The notes under the pieces: generated by a model | Database searches by the model: none | Told to the model about the DNA's origin: nothing | The model's input: the letters and a program-made list of their open reading frames with translations, nothing else | Made by a program: the position numbers and the translations under genes | In this document: one piece after another, positions 1 to 8,636 of the stretch | Layout of the letters: the number at the start of each line of letters is the position of its first letter | Numbering within the stretch: the stretch's first letter is position 1 | NCBI RefSeq assembly: GCF_902506555.1 | Contig: NZ_LR732707.1 | Location: forward strand, 2,875,290-2,939,289 | Reading direction: 5' to 3' | Length of the DNA stretch: 64,000 bases | DNA from: Sphingorhabdus sp. 109 | GTDB taxonomy: Bacteria > Pseudomonadota > Alphaproteobacteria > Sphingomonadales > Sphingomonadaceae

Positions 1-1
1 A

Positions 2-1102
2 AAGGCGGATCTGATTGCCCGCGGCGAGGAAGCGCTGCTCGACAGTCTGAAGCCTGCTTACGAGAAGCTTATTGCCGAGATGGAGCGTCAGCAGGCGATG
101 GCCGGGGACGGCGACGGTATCTGGCGGTTCGAGGACGGCGAGGCTTATTATGCCGAACGGTTGCAGAATTACACGACAACAGATCTGAGCGCCGACGAGA
201 TCCACCAGATCGGACTCGACAATGTTGCGCGCATTCACGGACTGATGCGCAAGATCATGGCGGATGTCGGCTTTGAAGGCAGCCTGCAGGAATTTTTCGT
301 CCATCTGCGCACCGGCGACCAATATTATCACACCAGCCGCGAAGATTATCTGGCCGAGGCCAATAGCAAGCTAGCGGCGATGGAAAAGAAGCTGCCCGAA
401 TTTTTCGACACGCTGCCCAATGCTCCCTTTGTGATCAAGCCGGTGGAAGCGTTTCGTGAGAAATCCGCGGGCAAGGCCTTTTACCAGCGGCCGGCACCCG
501 ATGGCTCGCGGCCGGGCACATATTATGTGAATCTCTACGATCTCAAGAGCATGTCGAAAACCGAGCTGGAGGCGCTGGCCTATCACGAAGCCCTGCCCGG
601 CCATCACCTGCAACTGGCTATCCAGACGGAACTCGGTGATCTGCCCGCATTTCGCAAATTCGGTGGTGTGACTGCCTATTCGGAAGGCTGGGGCCTGTAT
701 AGCGAAGAACTGGGCAAGGATATGGGCTTCTACACCGATCCTTATTCCGATTTCGGCCGACTCGGGATGGAATTGTGGCGGGCGTGCCGGCTGGTTGTGG
801 ATACCGGAATCCATGACAAGCGCTGGAGTCGCGAACAGGCGATTCAATATCTGACCGAAAATACGCCCAATCCCGACGGTGACATTCGCAAGGCGATCGA
901 ACGCTATATCGTCTATCCCGGCCAGGCGACCGCCTATATGATCGGCAAGCTGAAGATACTTGAGCTGCGGACACGGGCGCAGGAAGCTCTGGGCGACCGG
1001 TTCACGATGGGCGGTTTTCATGACGTGATCCTGAAAAGCGGCCCGGTACCGCTCGATATCATGGAAGAACGGGTTGACGCCTGGATTGCGGCGAGCCGCT
1101 GA
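2..1102 (+). CDS. DUF885 family peptidase-like protein, 5' end outside window
   Basis: The frame is open from base 2 without a start, so only the C-terminal 366 residues or so are visible. DUF885 proteins are generally about 600 residues, often exported, with a metallopeptidase-like signature; substrates are mostly unknown. The diagnostic HEALPGHH stretch lies near bases 583-606 and EGWGLYSEELG near 681-713, both typical of the family. A full-length relative is encoded at 53972-55729, so the genome carries at least two copies. The gene is followed after 164 bases by a strong terminator. Family assignment is firm; the biochemical role is not. Confidence 0.88.
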   Translation, partial: KADLIARGEEALLDSLKPAYEKLIAEMERQQAMAGDGDGIWRFEDGEAYYAERLQNYTTTDLSADEIHQIGLDNVARIHGLMRKIMADVGFEGSLQEFFVHLRTGDQYYHTSREDYLAEANSKLAAMEKKLPEFFDTLPNAPFVIKPVEAFREKSAGKAFYQRPAPDGSRPGTYYVNLYDLKSMSKTELEALAYHEALPGHHLQLAIQTELGDLPAFRKFGGVTAYSEGWGLYSEELGKDMGFYTDPYSDFGRLGMELWRACRLVVDTGIHDKRWSREQAIQYLTENTPNPDGDIRKAIERYIVYPGQATAYMIGKLKILELRTRAQEALGDRFTMGGFHDVILKSGPVPLDIMEERVDAWIAASR

Positions 1103-1266
1103 TCGGCCACCGGGAAAAGAAGCATTTGTCCTTAAATGTCAAAACTATGTGGCGAATATGTCGTATTTGTCCAATCGCGCCGAACCATTAGCGGTGCATA
1201 GCGACAGGGCGACCCGAAGGGCTCCTGCCATCGTAATCCGACGGTATCGGAGTTCTTTTCCTTATT

Positions 1267-1300
1267 GGCCTGACCATTATTTTGGTCAGGCCTTTTTTTT
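1267..1300 (+). terminator. Intrinsic terminator after the first DUF885 gene
   Basis: A perfect 10-bp stem (1267-1276 with 1283-1292), a 6-base loop and a run of eight T on the plus strand make a textbook rho-independent terminator. The 164 bases between the DUF885 stop codon and the stem hold no convincing ORF but contain short inverted repeats (for example ccc-gaa-ggg inside a cagg/cctg pair near 1205-1227). The region could be a long 3' UTR or a small terminated RNA. Confidence 0.85.
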
Positions 1301-1377
1301 AACTATATTTCTTTGCTATAAAAGCGCATTCCATAGGGAATCTGAACCTGGGGAGGGGCAGATCAAGGGGTCGTAAA

Positions 1378-2220
1378 TTGGTAAGCTTGAGATATTTTGC
1401 GCCGGCGGAAGATGTGCGGGACCTCGTTTCGGTCTATTATCTTTTCGAAGATGATCAGCCGCGCTTTGCGGATAACGAGAGGGCCGCGATTGCGCAATTG
1501 CGCTTTCTGCTGGAGGGCAGCGCGGTCATAAGTTTCGCCGATGGTAGCAGTTTCTCGCATGAGGGGGCGGTGTTGCAGGGGCCGTCGACCGGCGCAATGC
1601 ATGTGGACGTGACCGGACCGTTCCGGATGTTCGGAATTGGCGTCTTGCCCGCTGGATGGGCGATCTCGACGCGGAAATCGGCGGCAGAATATACCGACAA
1701 GGCGGTCAATGCGGCCGAGGTTTTTACCCAGGAAATCGATAAGAATCTCGAATATCTGCGTGGTTGCAAGACCCCTGAAGAAATGGTTGCCTGGGCAGAC
1801 AAAGTCTATCGCTCGCTGAAACCGCGGCTAAAGCCGGAAACAGCCGCCTTTACCAAGATGGTCGATGAGTGGCTGTCTTCGGAGCCGTCGCCACCGATCA
1901 GTGGCTTGATGGAGCGGTCGACGCAAAGCTCGCGGCAGGTGCTGCGGACGGTGAACAAGCTCTATGGCATGCCGCCGAAATATCTCGCGCGCAAATATCG
2001 GGCGCTGCGGGCAGCCCGGGCCTATGCCGAGCATAATGAGGAAGAGTTGCTGGAACTGGTCGACGCCTTTTACGACCAGTCGCATATGATCCGGGAAGTG
2101 AAATTCTTCGCCGGCGTGACTCCCACCCAACTCCGTGTGGGTGAGGGCGAAATCGCGCGATTGATCGACCAGCGCGCCAATCTGAAAGGCAAGATCGCCC
2201 CGCTGACGACCGAGACCTGA
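1378..2220 (+). CDS. AraC-family transcriptional regulator
   Basis: The predicted protein has 280 residues. The N-terminal ~130 residues look like the sensor domain of AraC regulators of the DUF6597 type. The C-terminal part (about residues 165-262) carries the two-helix-turn-helix AraC DNA-binding region, including a conserved YAEHNEEELLELVDAFYDQSHM-like second helix and a closing GVTPTQLR. The start is a TTG at 1378, chosen because an AAGGGG Shine-Dalgarno lies 7 bases upstream and no ATG or GTG fits better. It is monocistronic, bounded by the terminator upstream and the suf promoter downstream. Its target and inducer cannot be read from the sequence. Confidence 0.82.
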   Translation: MVSLRYFAPAEDVRDLVSVYYLFEDDQPRFADNERAAIAQLRFLLEGSAVISFADGSSFSHEGAVLQGPSTGAMHVDVTGPFRMFGIGVLPAGWAISTRKSAAEYTDKAVNAAEVFTQEIDKNLEYLRGCKTPEEMVAWADKVYRSLKPRLKPETAAFTKMVDEWLSSEPSPPISGLMERSTQSSRQVLRTVNKLYGMPPKYLARKYRALRAARAYAEHNEEELLELVDAFYDQSHMIREVKFFAGVTPTQLRVGEGEIARLIDQRANLKGKIAPLTTET

Positions 2221-2279
2221 CTGGAAGTACTGGAAGCATGTTTTCCGCTTTTGCCCGACCCGGCAAGGCCCCGCTGGAC

Positions 2280-2313
2280 TTGCAATGTTGGATAAATGAG
2301 ACTAAATTGGTCT
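2280..2313 (+). promoter_or_regulatory. Predicted suf operon promoter with overlapping palindromic operator
   Basis: TTGCAA (2280-2285), a 17-base spacer and TAAATT (2303-2308) form a plausible sigma-70 promoter 40 bases before the Rrf2 gene. An inverted repeat, AGAC-N7-GTCT (2299-2313), covers the -10. This position suits autorepression by the encoded Rrf2 regulator. The match to known Rrf2/IscR sites is judged by eye only. Confidence 0.45.
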
Positions 2314-2347
2314 TGTTTAAACTTTCACCCTCGGCGAATCGAGAAAA

Positions 2348-2803
2348 ATGCGTCTTTCCAACCTCGCAGACTATGCTGTTGTCCTGATGTCCGCTGCGGC
2401 GCGCCATTGCGGCGCGGCGCTGCTCGCGGAAGGGAAGCTGAACGCAACGAAGCTGTCGCAGGAGACTGGTGTTCCGCTGCCGACAGCGAAGAAACTGGTG
2501 AGCAAGCTGACCACCGCCGGACTGTTCGAATCGACGCGCGGTATCGGTGGCGGCATCCGTCTGGCGCGCCCGCCGGCTTCGATCAGCCTCGCCGAAATTG
2601 TCGAAGCGGTTGAAGGGCCGCTGGCGATTACCAGTTGTACCATTGACGGCAATCACGATTGTATGCTGGAGGACGGTTGCACGGTGAAGCCCCATTGGGG
2701 CGTAGTGAACCGGACAATTCGCAAGGCGCTGGCCGATGTCAGCCTGGCCAGCCTGTCGGATTTGCCAGTCGCCCCCCAAATTCGAACGATGGAAAAAGCA
2801 TGA
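2348..2803 (+). CDS. sufR: Rrf2-family SUF operon regulator (SufR/IscR-like)
   Basis: The 151-residue protein has an N-terminal winged helix-turn-helix (about residues 28-62, with the family GGIRLARP wing) and three cysteines, C97, C105 and C111, in the position where Rrf2 regulators such as IscR bind an Fe-S cluster. Rrf2 proteins at the head of suf operons sense Fe-S supply and repress the operon when clusters are sufficient. The stop codon overlaps the sufB start (ATGA), implying translational coupling. The symbol is functional: this Rrf2-type regulator is unrelated to the cyanobacterial DeoR-like SufR. Family is certain; cluster binding is inferred. Confidence 0.9.
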   Translation: MRLSNLADYAVVLMSAAARHCGAALLAEGKLNATKLSQETGVPLPTAKKLVSKLTTAGLFESTRGIGGGIRLARPPASISLAEIVEAVEGPLAITSCTIDGNHDCMLEDGCTVKPHWGVVNRTIRKALADVSLASLSDLPVAPQIRTMEKA

Positions 2804-4311
2804 TGAGCGAAGACGTCAAAACATCCGACTATGATGCCGAGCGCGCGGAAATGAACGCCGAGGCGCAGGAAGCGGTCGACAAGGCGAGCACTTACGAGTT
2901 CGGCTGGTCGTCGGACATCGAACAGGATTTCGCGCCCAAGGGTCTGAACGAGGAGACCGTGCGGTTCATCTCCGATAAGAAGGGCGAGCCCGAGTGGATG
3001 CTGGAATGGCGTCTCAAGGCTTTCCGCCAGTGGGAGAAGATGGAATCGCCGGACTGGGCCAAGCTCGAGATCCCGATGATCGACTATCAGGATGCTTATT
3101 ATTACGCCGAGCCCAAGGCGAAGGAAAAGCTGGGCTCGCTGGACGAGGTCGATCCGGAAATTCTGCGGGTCTACGAGAAACTCGGCATCCCGATCGAGGA
3201 GCAGAAAGTTCTCGCGGGGGTCGAGGGGGCGCGCAAGGTAGCGGTCGACGCCGTGTTTGACAGCGTCTCGGTGGCGACCACTTTCCGGCAGGAGCTGGAA
3301 GAGGCGGGCGTGATCTTCCGGTCGATATCGGAAGCGATCAAGGAATATCCCGATCTGGTCAGAAAATATCTCGGCAAGGTCGTGCCGATGCACGACAATT
3401 ATTTCGCCACGCTCAATTGCGCCGTGTTCAGCGACGGCACCTTTGTCTACATCCCCAAGGGCGTCCGCTGCCCGATGGAGCTGAGCACCTATTTCCGGAT
3501 CAACGCGGAAAATACCGGCCAGTTCGAGCGGACGCTGATCGTCGCCGACGAAGGCAGCTATGTCAGCTATCTCGAAGGCTGCACCGCGCCGATGCGCGAC
3601 GAGAACCAGCTGCACGCCGCCGTGGTCGAACTGGTTGCGATGGACGATGCGGAGATCAAATATAGTACCGTCCAGAACTGGTATCCCGGCGACGAGAACG
3701 GCAAGGGCGGCATCTATAATTTCGTCACCAAGCGCGGCCTGTGCCAGGGCAAGAACAGCAAGATCAGCTGGACCCAGGTCGAGACCGGCAGCGCGGTGAC
3801 CTGGAAATATCCCAGCTGTGTGCTGAACGGCGAGGGCAGCGTTGGCGAATTCTATTCGGTCGCACTGACCAACAATTATCAGCAGGCCGATACCGGAACC
3901 AAGATGATCCACAATGGCAAGAACACCCGTTCGACGATCATCTCCAAGGGCATCAGCGCCGGTCACAGCGACAACACCTATCGCGGTCTGGTGCGGGTTG
4001 GTCCCAATGCGGAAAATGTCCGCAACTTCACCCAGTGCGACAGCTTGCTGCTCGGCGACCAGTCTGGCGCGCATACTGTGCCCTATATCGAGGTCAGGAA
4101 CCCGACCGCGACGATCGAGCATGAAGCGACGACCAGCAAGATCAGCGACGACCAGATGTTCTACGCCCAGCAACGCGGCCTCGACGAAGAGGCGGCGGTG
4201 AGCCTGATCGTCAACGGCTTTGCCAAGGAAGTGCTCAAGGAACTGCCGATGGAATTTGCGGTCGAGGCGCAGAAACTGCTGGCGATCAGTCTTGAGGGGA
4301 GCGTGGGGTGA
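2800..4311 (+). CDS. sufB: Fe-S cluster assembly scaffold subunit SufB
   Basis: A 503-residue protein with the full SufB core. Together with SufC and SufD it forms the SufBC2D scaffold on which Fe-S clusters are built in the cytoplasm. The conserved [11 protein letters not shown] segment supplies the cysteine equivalent to E. coli SufB C405, and [10 protein letters not shown] supplies the essential C-terminal histidine. The start at 2800 (ATGATG, overlapping the regulator stop) is chosen over an upstream in-frame start at 2659 that would lie inside sufR. Downstream, the usual sufB-sufC junction is interrupted by about 800 bases holding repeats and an extra gene. Confidence 0.96.
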   Translation: MMSEDVKTSDYDAERAEMNAEAQEAVDKASTYEFGWSSDIEQDFAPKGLNEETVRFISDKKGEPEWMLEWRLKAFRQWEKMESPDWAKLEIPMIDYQDAYYYAEPKAKEKLGSLDEVDPEILRVYEKLGIPIEEQKVLAGVEGARKVAVDAVFDSVSVATTFRQELEEAGVIFRSISEAIKEYPDLVRKYLGKVVPMHDNYFATLNCAVFSDGTFVYIPKGVRCPMELSTYFRINAENTGQFERTLIVADEGSYVSYLEGCTAPMRDENQLHAAVVELVAMDDAEIKYSTVQNWYPGDENGKGGIYNFVTKRGLCQGKNSKISWTQVETGSAVTWKYPSCVLNGEGSVGEFYSVALTNNYQQADTGTKMIHNGKNTRSTIISKGISAGHSDNTYRGLVRVGPNAENVRNFTQCDSLLLGDQSGAHTVPYIEVRNPTATIEHEATTSKISDDQMFYAQQRGLDEEAAVSLIVNGFAKEVLKELPMEFAVEAQKLLAISLEGSVG

Positions 4312-4331
4312 TGTTCCGCGCTTTCCACCCT

Positions 4332-4416
4332 CGTCATTGCGAGCGCAGCGAAGCAATCCAGAGCGGCATGCGCGCCAGCTGGATTGCCACGTCGCCTGCG
4401 GCTTCTCGCAATGACG
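4332..4416. repeat. REP-like palindrome, family with CGTCATTGCGAG ends
   Basis: The outer arms CGTCATTGCGAG (4332-4343) and CTCGCAATGACG (4405-4416) are perfect inverted repeats, and inner arms around CAATCCAG / CTGGATTG also pair. Such short palindromes are common intergenic repeats in alphaproteobacteria. It lies 20 bases after the sufB stop and could fold into a long hairpin in the suf mRNA. Confidence 0.75.
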
Positions 4417-4436
4417 GAGCCGGAAACATCGCTTTT

Positions 4437-4499
4437 CTTCGCGGCTTTGTGGCTTCGTGCGAGTCAAATTTTGGCGCACAAAGACACGAAGGCACGAAG
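4437..4499. repeat. Imperfect inverted repeat rich in CACGAAG / CACAAAG
   Basis: The left arm (4437-4461) and right arm (4474-4499) are imperfect reverse complements built from alternating CACGAAG and CACAAAG words, separated by a 12-base AT-rich loop. This is a second repeat type in the sufB-to-hypothetical spacer. From 4500 to 4624 the spacer is lower in GC and shows no recognisable feature beyond an AGGA ribosome site shortly before 4625. Confidence 0.6.
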
Positions 4500-4624
4500 A
4501 GTTTTCCGGAACGCGTATTGGTTTTTATACTCAAAGCATTGTGCACAGTCGTCAGCCCTAGCTTCAACCCCTCCGCTGAAGAGAAATTGCTCGAAGGCGC
4601 AGTGGGCCTAAAAGGACGTTTGGT

Positions 4625-5107
4625 ATGATTATCGAACTAATCTTGGCCCAAGCTTTGGCTTCCACTGAACCGAACCAGCTGAGCTCGGACTACAGTGTTT
4701 TGGACTATGCAGAATTGTTACAGCCCAGCTTTGACTGTCGCACCAAATATGATGTTAAAAATCAGGCCCTTGATAAGAAATATGAATCACTGGTTCGGAA
4801 AGCTTCAAAAGGGGAGAAAATTCCTGAAGATCAATCAAACGCATATATGATGGAAATGTACGCCATAAGTGATGGCATGGAGCGTGAATGCAAAATCAAA
4901 GAAGCCAAGCAGCAGATACAGACCAAGGTAGAGCAGCTTAATCCTGACATGCACTGGCAAGAATCTCGTTACCTTGCTGCACAAATATACGGAAACCTAG
5001 AACATCTGGATGGCATGCTGAAGATGTTCAAAGCCGGTAACTTCCAAGCACCCCGACTAGTTGCGCCCGTGCCACCCTCTTCTCCCTTGATAAAAGAGAA
5101 TGACTAA
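4625..5107 (+). CDS. Hypothetical protein embedded between sufB and sufC
   Basis: This 160-residue product is not recognised. It begins with a short hydrophobic stretch (about residues 2-12, ending ALAS) that could be a weak export signal, then a hydrophilic, lysine/glutamate-rich helical region with two cysteines (C38, C89) and a proline-rich C-terminus. Base composition is visibly lower in GC than the neighbouring suf genes, and codons are more mixed, suggesting later acquisition. The TAA stop directly abuts the sufC ATG (TAAATG), and the sufC ribosome site lies inside this gene, so it is integrated into the operon. No SUF component of this kind is known to me. It is probably real, given ORF length and junction. 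Confidence 0.6.
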   Translation: MIIELILAQALASTEPNQLSSDYSVLDYAELLQPSFDCRTKYDVKNQALDKKYESLVRKASKGEKIPEDQSNAYMMEMYAISDGMERECKIKEAKQQIQTKVEQLNPDMHWQESRYLAAQIYGNLEHLDGMLKMFKAGNFQAPRLVAPVPPSSPLIKEND

Positions 5108-5857
5108 ATGCTAAAAATTGAAAACCTCTACGCCACCGTCGGCGACACAGAAATCCTCAAGGGGCTCTCGCTCGAATTGAAGGCGGGTGAAATCCATGCG
5201 ATCATGGGACCCAATGGGGCGGGCAAGTCGACGCTGGCCTATGCGCTGGGCGGACGGCCCGGTTATGAAGTGACCGAGGGCAGCGCGAGCTTCGACGGGC
5301 AGGATCTGCTCGATATGGATCCGCACGAGCGGGCTGCCGCGGGCATCTTCCTCGGCTTCCAATATCCGGTTGAAATTCCCGGCGTATCCAACCTGCAATT
5401 TCTGCGCGAAAGCCTGAATGCCCAGCGCGCGGTGCGCGGCGAAGAGGCGCTGACCGGAGCGGAATTTATCAAGCTGGCCAAGGACAAGGCGGCGCTGCTG
5501 AAGATGGACATGGATATGCTCAAACGCGCGGTCAATGTCGGCTTTTCCGGCGGCGAGAAGAAGCGCAACGAGATGGTGCAGATGGGGATTCTCGATCCCA
5601 AGTTGGCGATCCTCGACGAGACCGACAGCGGCCTCGACATCGACGCGCTGCGCACCGTGGGGTCCGGCATCAACGCGATCATGCGCAAGCCCGACAAGGC
5701 GGTGCTGCTGATCACCCATTATCAGCGTCTGCTCGACGAAGTGAAGCCCGATTTTGTCCATGTTCTGGCGGCTGGCCGGATCGTGAAGACCGGCGGGCCG
5801 GAACTGGCGCTGCAGCTTGAGAATGAAGGCTATGAAGCGATCGCGGAGGCGGCATGA
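5108..5857 (+). CDS. sufC: Fe-S assembly ATPase SufC
   Basis: A 249-residue ABC-type ATPase without membrane segments. Walker A is GPNGAGKST at residues 34-42, the ABC signature is FSGGEKKR near 150, and Walker B is LAILDETDSGLD near 175. ATP hydrolysis by the SufC dimer remodels SufB-SufD during cluster assembly. Its length and signature are standard. The start follows the stop of the embedded hypothetical gene with no gap. Confidence 0.96.
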   Translation: MLKIENLYATVGDTEILKGLSLELKAGEIHAIMGPNGAGKSTLAYALGGRPGYEVTEGSASFDGQDLLDMDPHERAAAGIFLGFQYPVEIPGVSNLQFLRESLNAQRAVRGEEALTGAEFIKLAKDKAALLKMDMDMLKRAVNVGFSGGEKKRNEMVQMGILDPKLAILDETDSGLDIDALRTVGSGINAIMRKPDKAVLLITHYQRLLDEVKPDFVHVLAAGRIVKTGGPELALQLENEGYEAIAEAA

Positions 5858-5874
5858 TGTTTTGCGCTAACTCT

Positions 5875-6000
5875 TTCCTCCCTGTGTCCGCAGGACATGG
5901 GGAGGTGGCACGCCGCAGGCCTGACGGAGGGGCGGTTCGCGCATTACCGCTCCACCATGCTTCGCATGGTCCCCCTCCCCAAAGCTTCGCTTCAGGGAGG
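5875..6000. repeat. Palindromic repeat block between sufC and sufD
   Basis: The block opens with CCTCCCTG and closes with CAGGGAGG, and holds internal inverted repeats such as ACCATGC-TTC-GCATGGT. It fills nearly all of the sufC-sufD spacer. Its terminal GGGAGG (5995-6000) sits 8 bases before the sufD ATG and serves as the ribosome binding site, so the repeat has become part of a translation signal. Confidence 0.65.
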
Positions 6001-6008
6001 AAAATGAT

Positions 6009-6761
6009 ATGACCGCACCGCTTCCTACGCGCCGCGACGAGGCATGGCGTTATGCCGATCTCAAGGCGCTTGAACCTGTCTGGCCGAAACTGGCCGGCCC
6101 CGAGAAAATCATCGTCCCCGCAGGCGAAACCGTGTCGCACCAGATTGCTGAACTGCCGGTGATCGACGGCGTCGGCCTGGTCGATCTTGATGTGACCATC
6201 GGAGATAATGCGACGTTCAATCTGCATATTCTCGCGCATAATGCCGACTATGGCCGGATTCAGGTCAGGGCGACCCTCGGCAACGGCTCCCATTTTGAAC
6301 TGGGCGGCGCGATCCTGGGATCGGGCAAACAGACGCTGGAAATCGTTACCGAGACCGTTCACGCCGAACCCAATGCGACCTCCAATCAGGTGGTGCGCTC
6401 GGTGCTGGCGGACACGGCGACGGGCAGTTTTCTCGGCAGCATCAATGTTGCCCGCCATGCACAGAAAACCGATGCGGCCCAGTCGGTCAAATCGATGCTG
6501 CTCAATCGCGGCGCGACCGCGAATGCCAAGCCCGAGTTGGAAATTTTCGCTGACGACGTGAAATGCGCCCATGGCGCGACCGTTGGCGAACTCGACAAGC
6601 AGGCGCTTTTCTATCTCGCTTCGCGCGGCCTGCCGCCGGCGCCGGCGAAGAAGCTGATGCTGCAGGCGTTCATTGCCGATGCTTTTGTGTCGGTTGATGA
6701 TGATGCCGTTAGGGACGCGATCGAGGGCAAGGCGCTTGAGGTGTTGGAGGCTTTGTCGTGA
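6009..6761 (+). CDS. sufD: Fe-S assembly scaffold subunit SufD
   Basis: A 250-residue SufD, much shorter than the E. coli protein (about 420) because the N-terminal helical region is reduced. The beta-helix core is kept, including the diagnostic VKCAHGATVGELD segment with the conserved histidine, followed by ALFYLASRGLP. It pairs with SufB in SufBC2D. The start at 6009 has a good GGGAGG site contributed by the preceding repeat. A long antisense frame (5712-6932, minus) is a coding shadow. Confidence 0.93.
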   Translation: MTAPLPTRRDEAWRYADLKALEPVWPKLAGPEKIIVPAGETVSHQIAELPVIDGVGLVDLDVTIGDNATFNLHILAHNADYGRIQVRATLGNGSHFELGGAILGSGKQTLEIVTETVHAEPNATSNQVVRSVLADTATGSFLGSINVARHAQKTDAAQSVKSMLLNRGATANAKPELEIFADDVKCAHGATVGELDKQALFYLASRGLPPAPAKKLMLQAFIADAFVSVDDDAVRDAIEGKALEVLEALS

Positions 6762-6774
6762 GGAGAATTCGCGC

Positions 6775-6867
6775 TCGTCACCCTGAACTTGTTTCAGGGT
6801 CCACTTCTCCAAGCGCACAGGCTGTGTTTGCGGCGCGATGGATCCTGAAACAGGTTCAGGATGACGA
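6775..6867. repeat. REP-like palindrome, CCTGAACTTGTTTCAGG family
   Basis: The arms begin TCGTCACCCTGAACTTGTTT and end with the complementary CAGGTTCAGGATGACGA, and each arm is itself a small palindrome around CCTGAA/TTCAGG. It occupies most of the 118-base sufD-sufS spacer and ends 12 bases before the sufS start; its last bases (GAGGA) look like the ribosome site. The same family recurs at 10243-10322. Confidence 0.75.
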
Positions 6868-6879
6868 GGAAGTGCGATC

Positions 6880-8091
6880 ATGAACGCTCCCGCTATCATA
6901 CGGACCAGCCACCGTGCCGATTTCCCCGGCATCGGGCCTGACTGGCACTATCTCGACTCCGCCGCCACCGCGCAGAAACCCAAGGCCGTGCTCGACGCCA
7001 TAGCCCGCGCCTACGGCCCGGATTACGCCACCGTCCACCGCGGCGTCTATGCGCGCTCCGCCAACATGACACTCGCCTATGAAGCCGCGCGCAAACGCGT
7101 CGCCGGTTTTCTTGGCGGTGCATCCGAAAATGAAATTGTCTTCACGAGCGGCGCGACCGACAGTATCAATCTGGTCGCGGAAAGCTGGGGCAACAAATTT
7201 GTCGGGCATGGCGACCGGATCATGCTGTCGCAGCTGGAACATCATTCGAATATCGTGCCGTGGCAGATGCTGGCCGAGCGGGTCGGGGCGCAAATCGATG
7301 TCGCGCCGCTGACCGATGATGGCCAGATCGATCTCGACTGGATCGAAGAGCATTTGACCGAACAGCACAAGTTGGTCGCGCTAGCCCATGTTTCCAACGT
7401 GCTCGGGTCCCTGCTCGATGCGAAACGGGCAGCGGCCATCGCGCACAAGGCTGGCGCTAAGCTGCTGCTCGACGGATGTCAGGCCGCGCCGCGTCTGCCC
7501 GTCAATGTGCAGGATCTTGGTTGCGACTTTTATGTTTTCTCGGGGCACAAGATTTACGGGCCGACCGGCATAGGTGCCTTGTGGGCACCTTATGAAACAC
7601 TCGAAGCTATGCCACCCTGGAAAGGGGGCGGGTCGATGATTGACCGCGTGTCTTTTGACGGCACGACTTATGCACCGCCGCCAGGCCGCTTTGAAGCGGG
7701 GACGCCGCATATCGCCGGTGTGGTCGGGCTGGATGCCGCGATCCAATATGTCGAGGGCATCGGTCTCGACGTCATTTCGGATCATGAAAATGCGACACTG
7801 GCCAAGGCGCGCGAAGCCTTGTCCGGCATCAACTCGGTGCGGGTCTTTGGCCCGGACAAGAGCATGGGCATTTTGAGTTTCGCGGTCGGTGACGTGCATC
7901 CGCACGACGTCGCCACTATATTGGATGAAGGCGGGGTTGCGATCCGCGCCGGCCATCATTGCGCGCAGCCGCTGATGGATACTCTCGGCGTGGCGGCAAC
8001 GGCGCGGGCGAGTTTCGGGATTTATAGTGATGACGATGATGTCGCCGCCTTGGTGGACGGCATCAATCGGGTCAGAAAGATTTTCGGGTAA
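6880..8091 (+). CDS. sufS: Cysteine desulfurase SufS
   Basis: A 403-residue class II (SufS/CsdA-type) PLP-dependent cysteine desulfurase, which takes sulfur from L-cysteine as an enzyme persulfide for SufBCD. The PLP lysine lies in FSGHKIYGPTGIG and the catalytic cysteine is C361 in RAGHHCAQPLM, a placement typical of group II enzymes. No sufE or sufU partner is seen in the window, so the sulfur acceptor must be encoded elsewhere. It is followed 9 bases later by the DUF59 gene. Confidence 0.95.
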   Translation: MNAPAIIRTSHRADFPGIGPDWHYLDSAATAQKPKAVLDAIARAYGPDYATVHRGVYARSANMTLAYEAARKRVAGFLGGASENEIVFTSGATDSINLVAESWGNKFVGHGDRIMLSQLEHHSNIVPWQMLAERVGAQIDVAPLTDDGQIDLDWIEEHLTEQHKLVALAHVSNVLGSLLDAKRAAAIAHKAGAKLLLDGCQAAPRLPVNVQDLGCDFYVFSGHKIYGPTGIGALWAPYETLEAMPPWKGGGSMIDRVSFDGTTYAPPPGRFEAGTPHIAGVVGLDAAIQYVEGIGLDVISDHENATLAKAREALSGINSVRVFGPDKSMGILSFAVGDVHPHDVATILDEGGVAIRAGHHCAQPLMDTLGVAATARASFGIYSDDDDVAALVDGINRVRKIFG

Positions 8092-8100
8092 GGTGACGAT

Positions 8101-8631
8101 ATGAACGAAGAACGCAAGATATTGGTGGAAGAGGTCGAGTCAGTTGAGAAACCGAAACTGGCGAAAGTCGAGGATGCGGTGGACAGTCCGGAAGAAAAGG
8201 CCGCGCCTGTGATGGCACCATCGCCCTATGAAGCGGAAAGCGATGCGGCGAAGCTCAATCGCAAGAAGGACTATCTCGAAGGCTTTCTCGCGCAGAAACC
8301 GACCGAGGTATCGGCCGGAGAAGCCGGTGGCGATATTTACGAAGCGGTGATCGATACGCTGAAATCTATCTACGATCCGGAAATTCCGGTGAATATCTAT
8401 GATCTCGGCCTGATCTATGGTGTCGAGATCACGCCGGATAATCACGCGATTGTCACCATGACCCTGACCACGCCGCATTGCCCGGTCGCCGAATCCATGC
8501 CCGGCGAGATCGAGCTGCAGGTCGGCAGCGTGCCCGGCGTCGGCCACGCCGAGGTCAATCTCGTCTGGGACCCGCCATGGGACCCGCAGAAGATGAGCGA
8601 CGAAGCGAAGCTTGAACTGGGGATGTTGTAG
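8101..8631 (+). CDS. sufT: SUF-associated DUF59/MIP18-family protein (SufT-like)
   Basis: A 176-residue protein with a charged, probably disordered N-terminus of about 75 residues and a C-terminal MIP18/DUF59 domain (roughly 80-170). The domain holds the signature DPEIPVNIYDLGLIYG and TLTTPHCPVAESMP with its conserved cysteine. Relatives in suf operons (SufT) aid maturation of Fe-S proteins under high demand. The extended acidic tail is longer than in minimal SufT proteins. The symbol is given by domain and context. Confidence 0.85.
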   Translation: MNEERKILVEEVESVEKPKLAKVEDAVDSPEEKAAPVMAPSPYEAESDAAKLNRKKDYLEGFLAQKPTEVSAGEAGGDIYEAVIDTLKSIYDPEIPVNIYDLGLIYGVEITPDNHAIVTMTLTTPHCPVAESMPGEIELQVGSVPGVGHAEVNLVWDPPWDPQKMSDEAKLELGML

Positions 8632-8636
8632 GATAT

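Noticed and set aside
2653-4479. A 608-codon minus-strand open frame over sufB
   Set aside because: Antisense to sufB, runs through the 4332-4416 repeat, and has no recognisable protein features.
5712-6932. A 406-codon minus-strand open frame over sufD
   Set aside because: It is antisense to sufD with its strong family motifs, and part of its translation is the repeat at 6775-6867. Long shadows are expected at this GC content.
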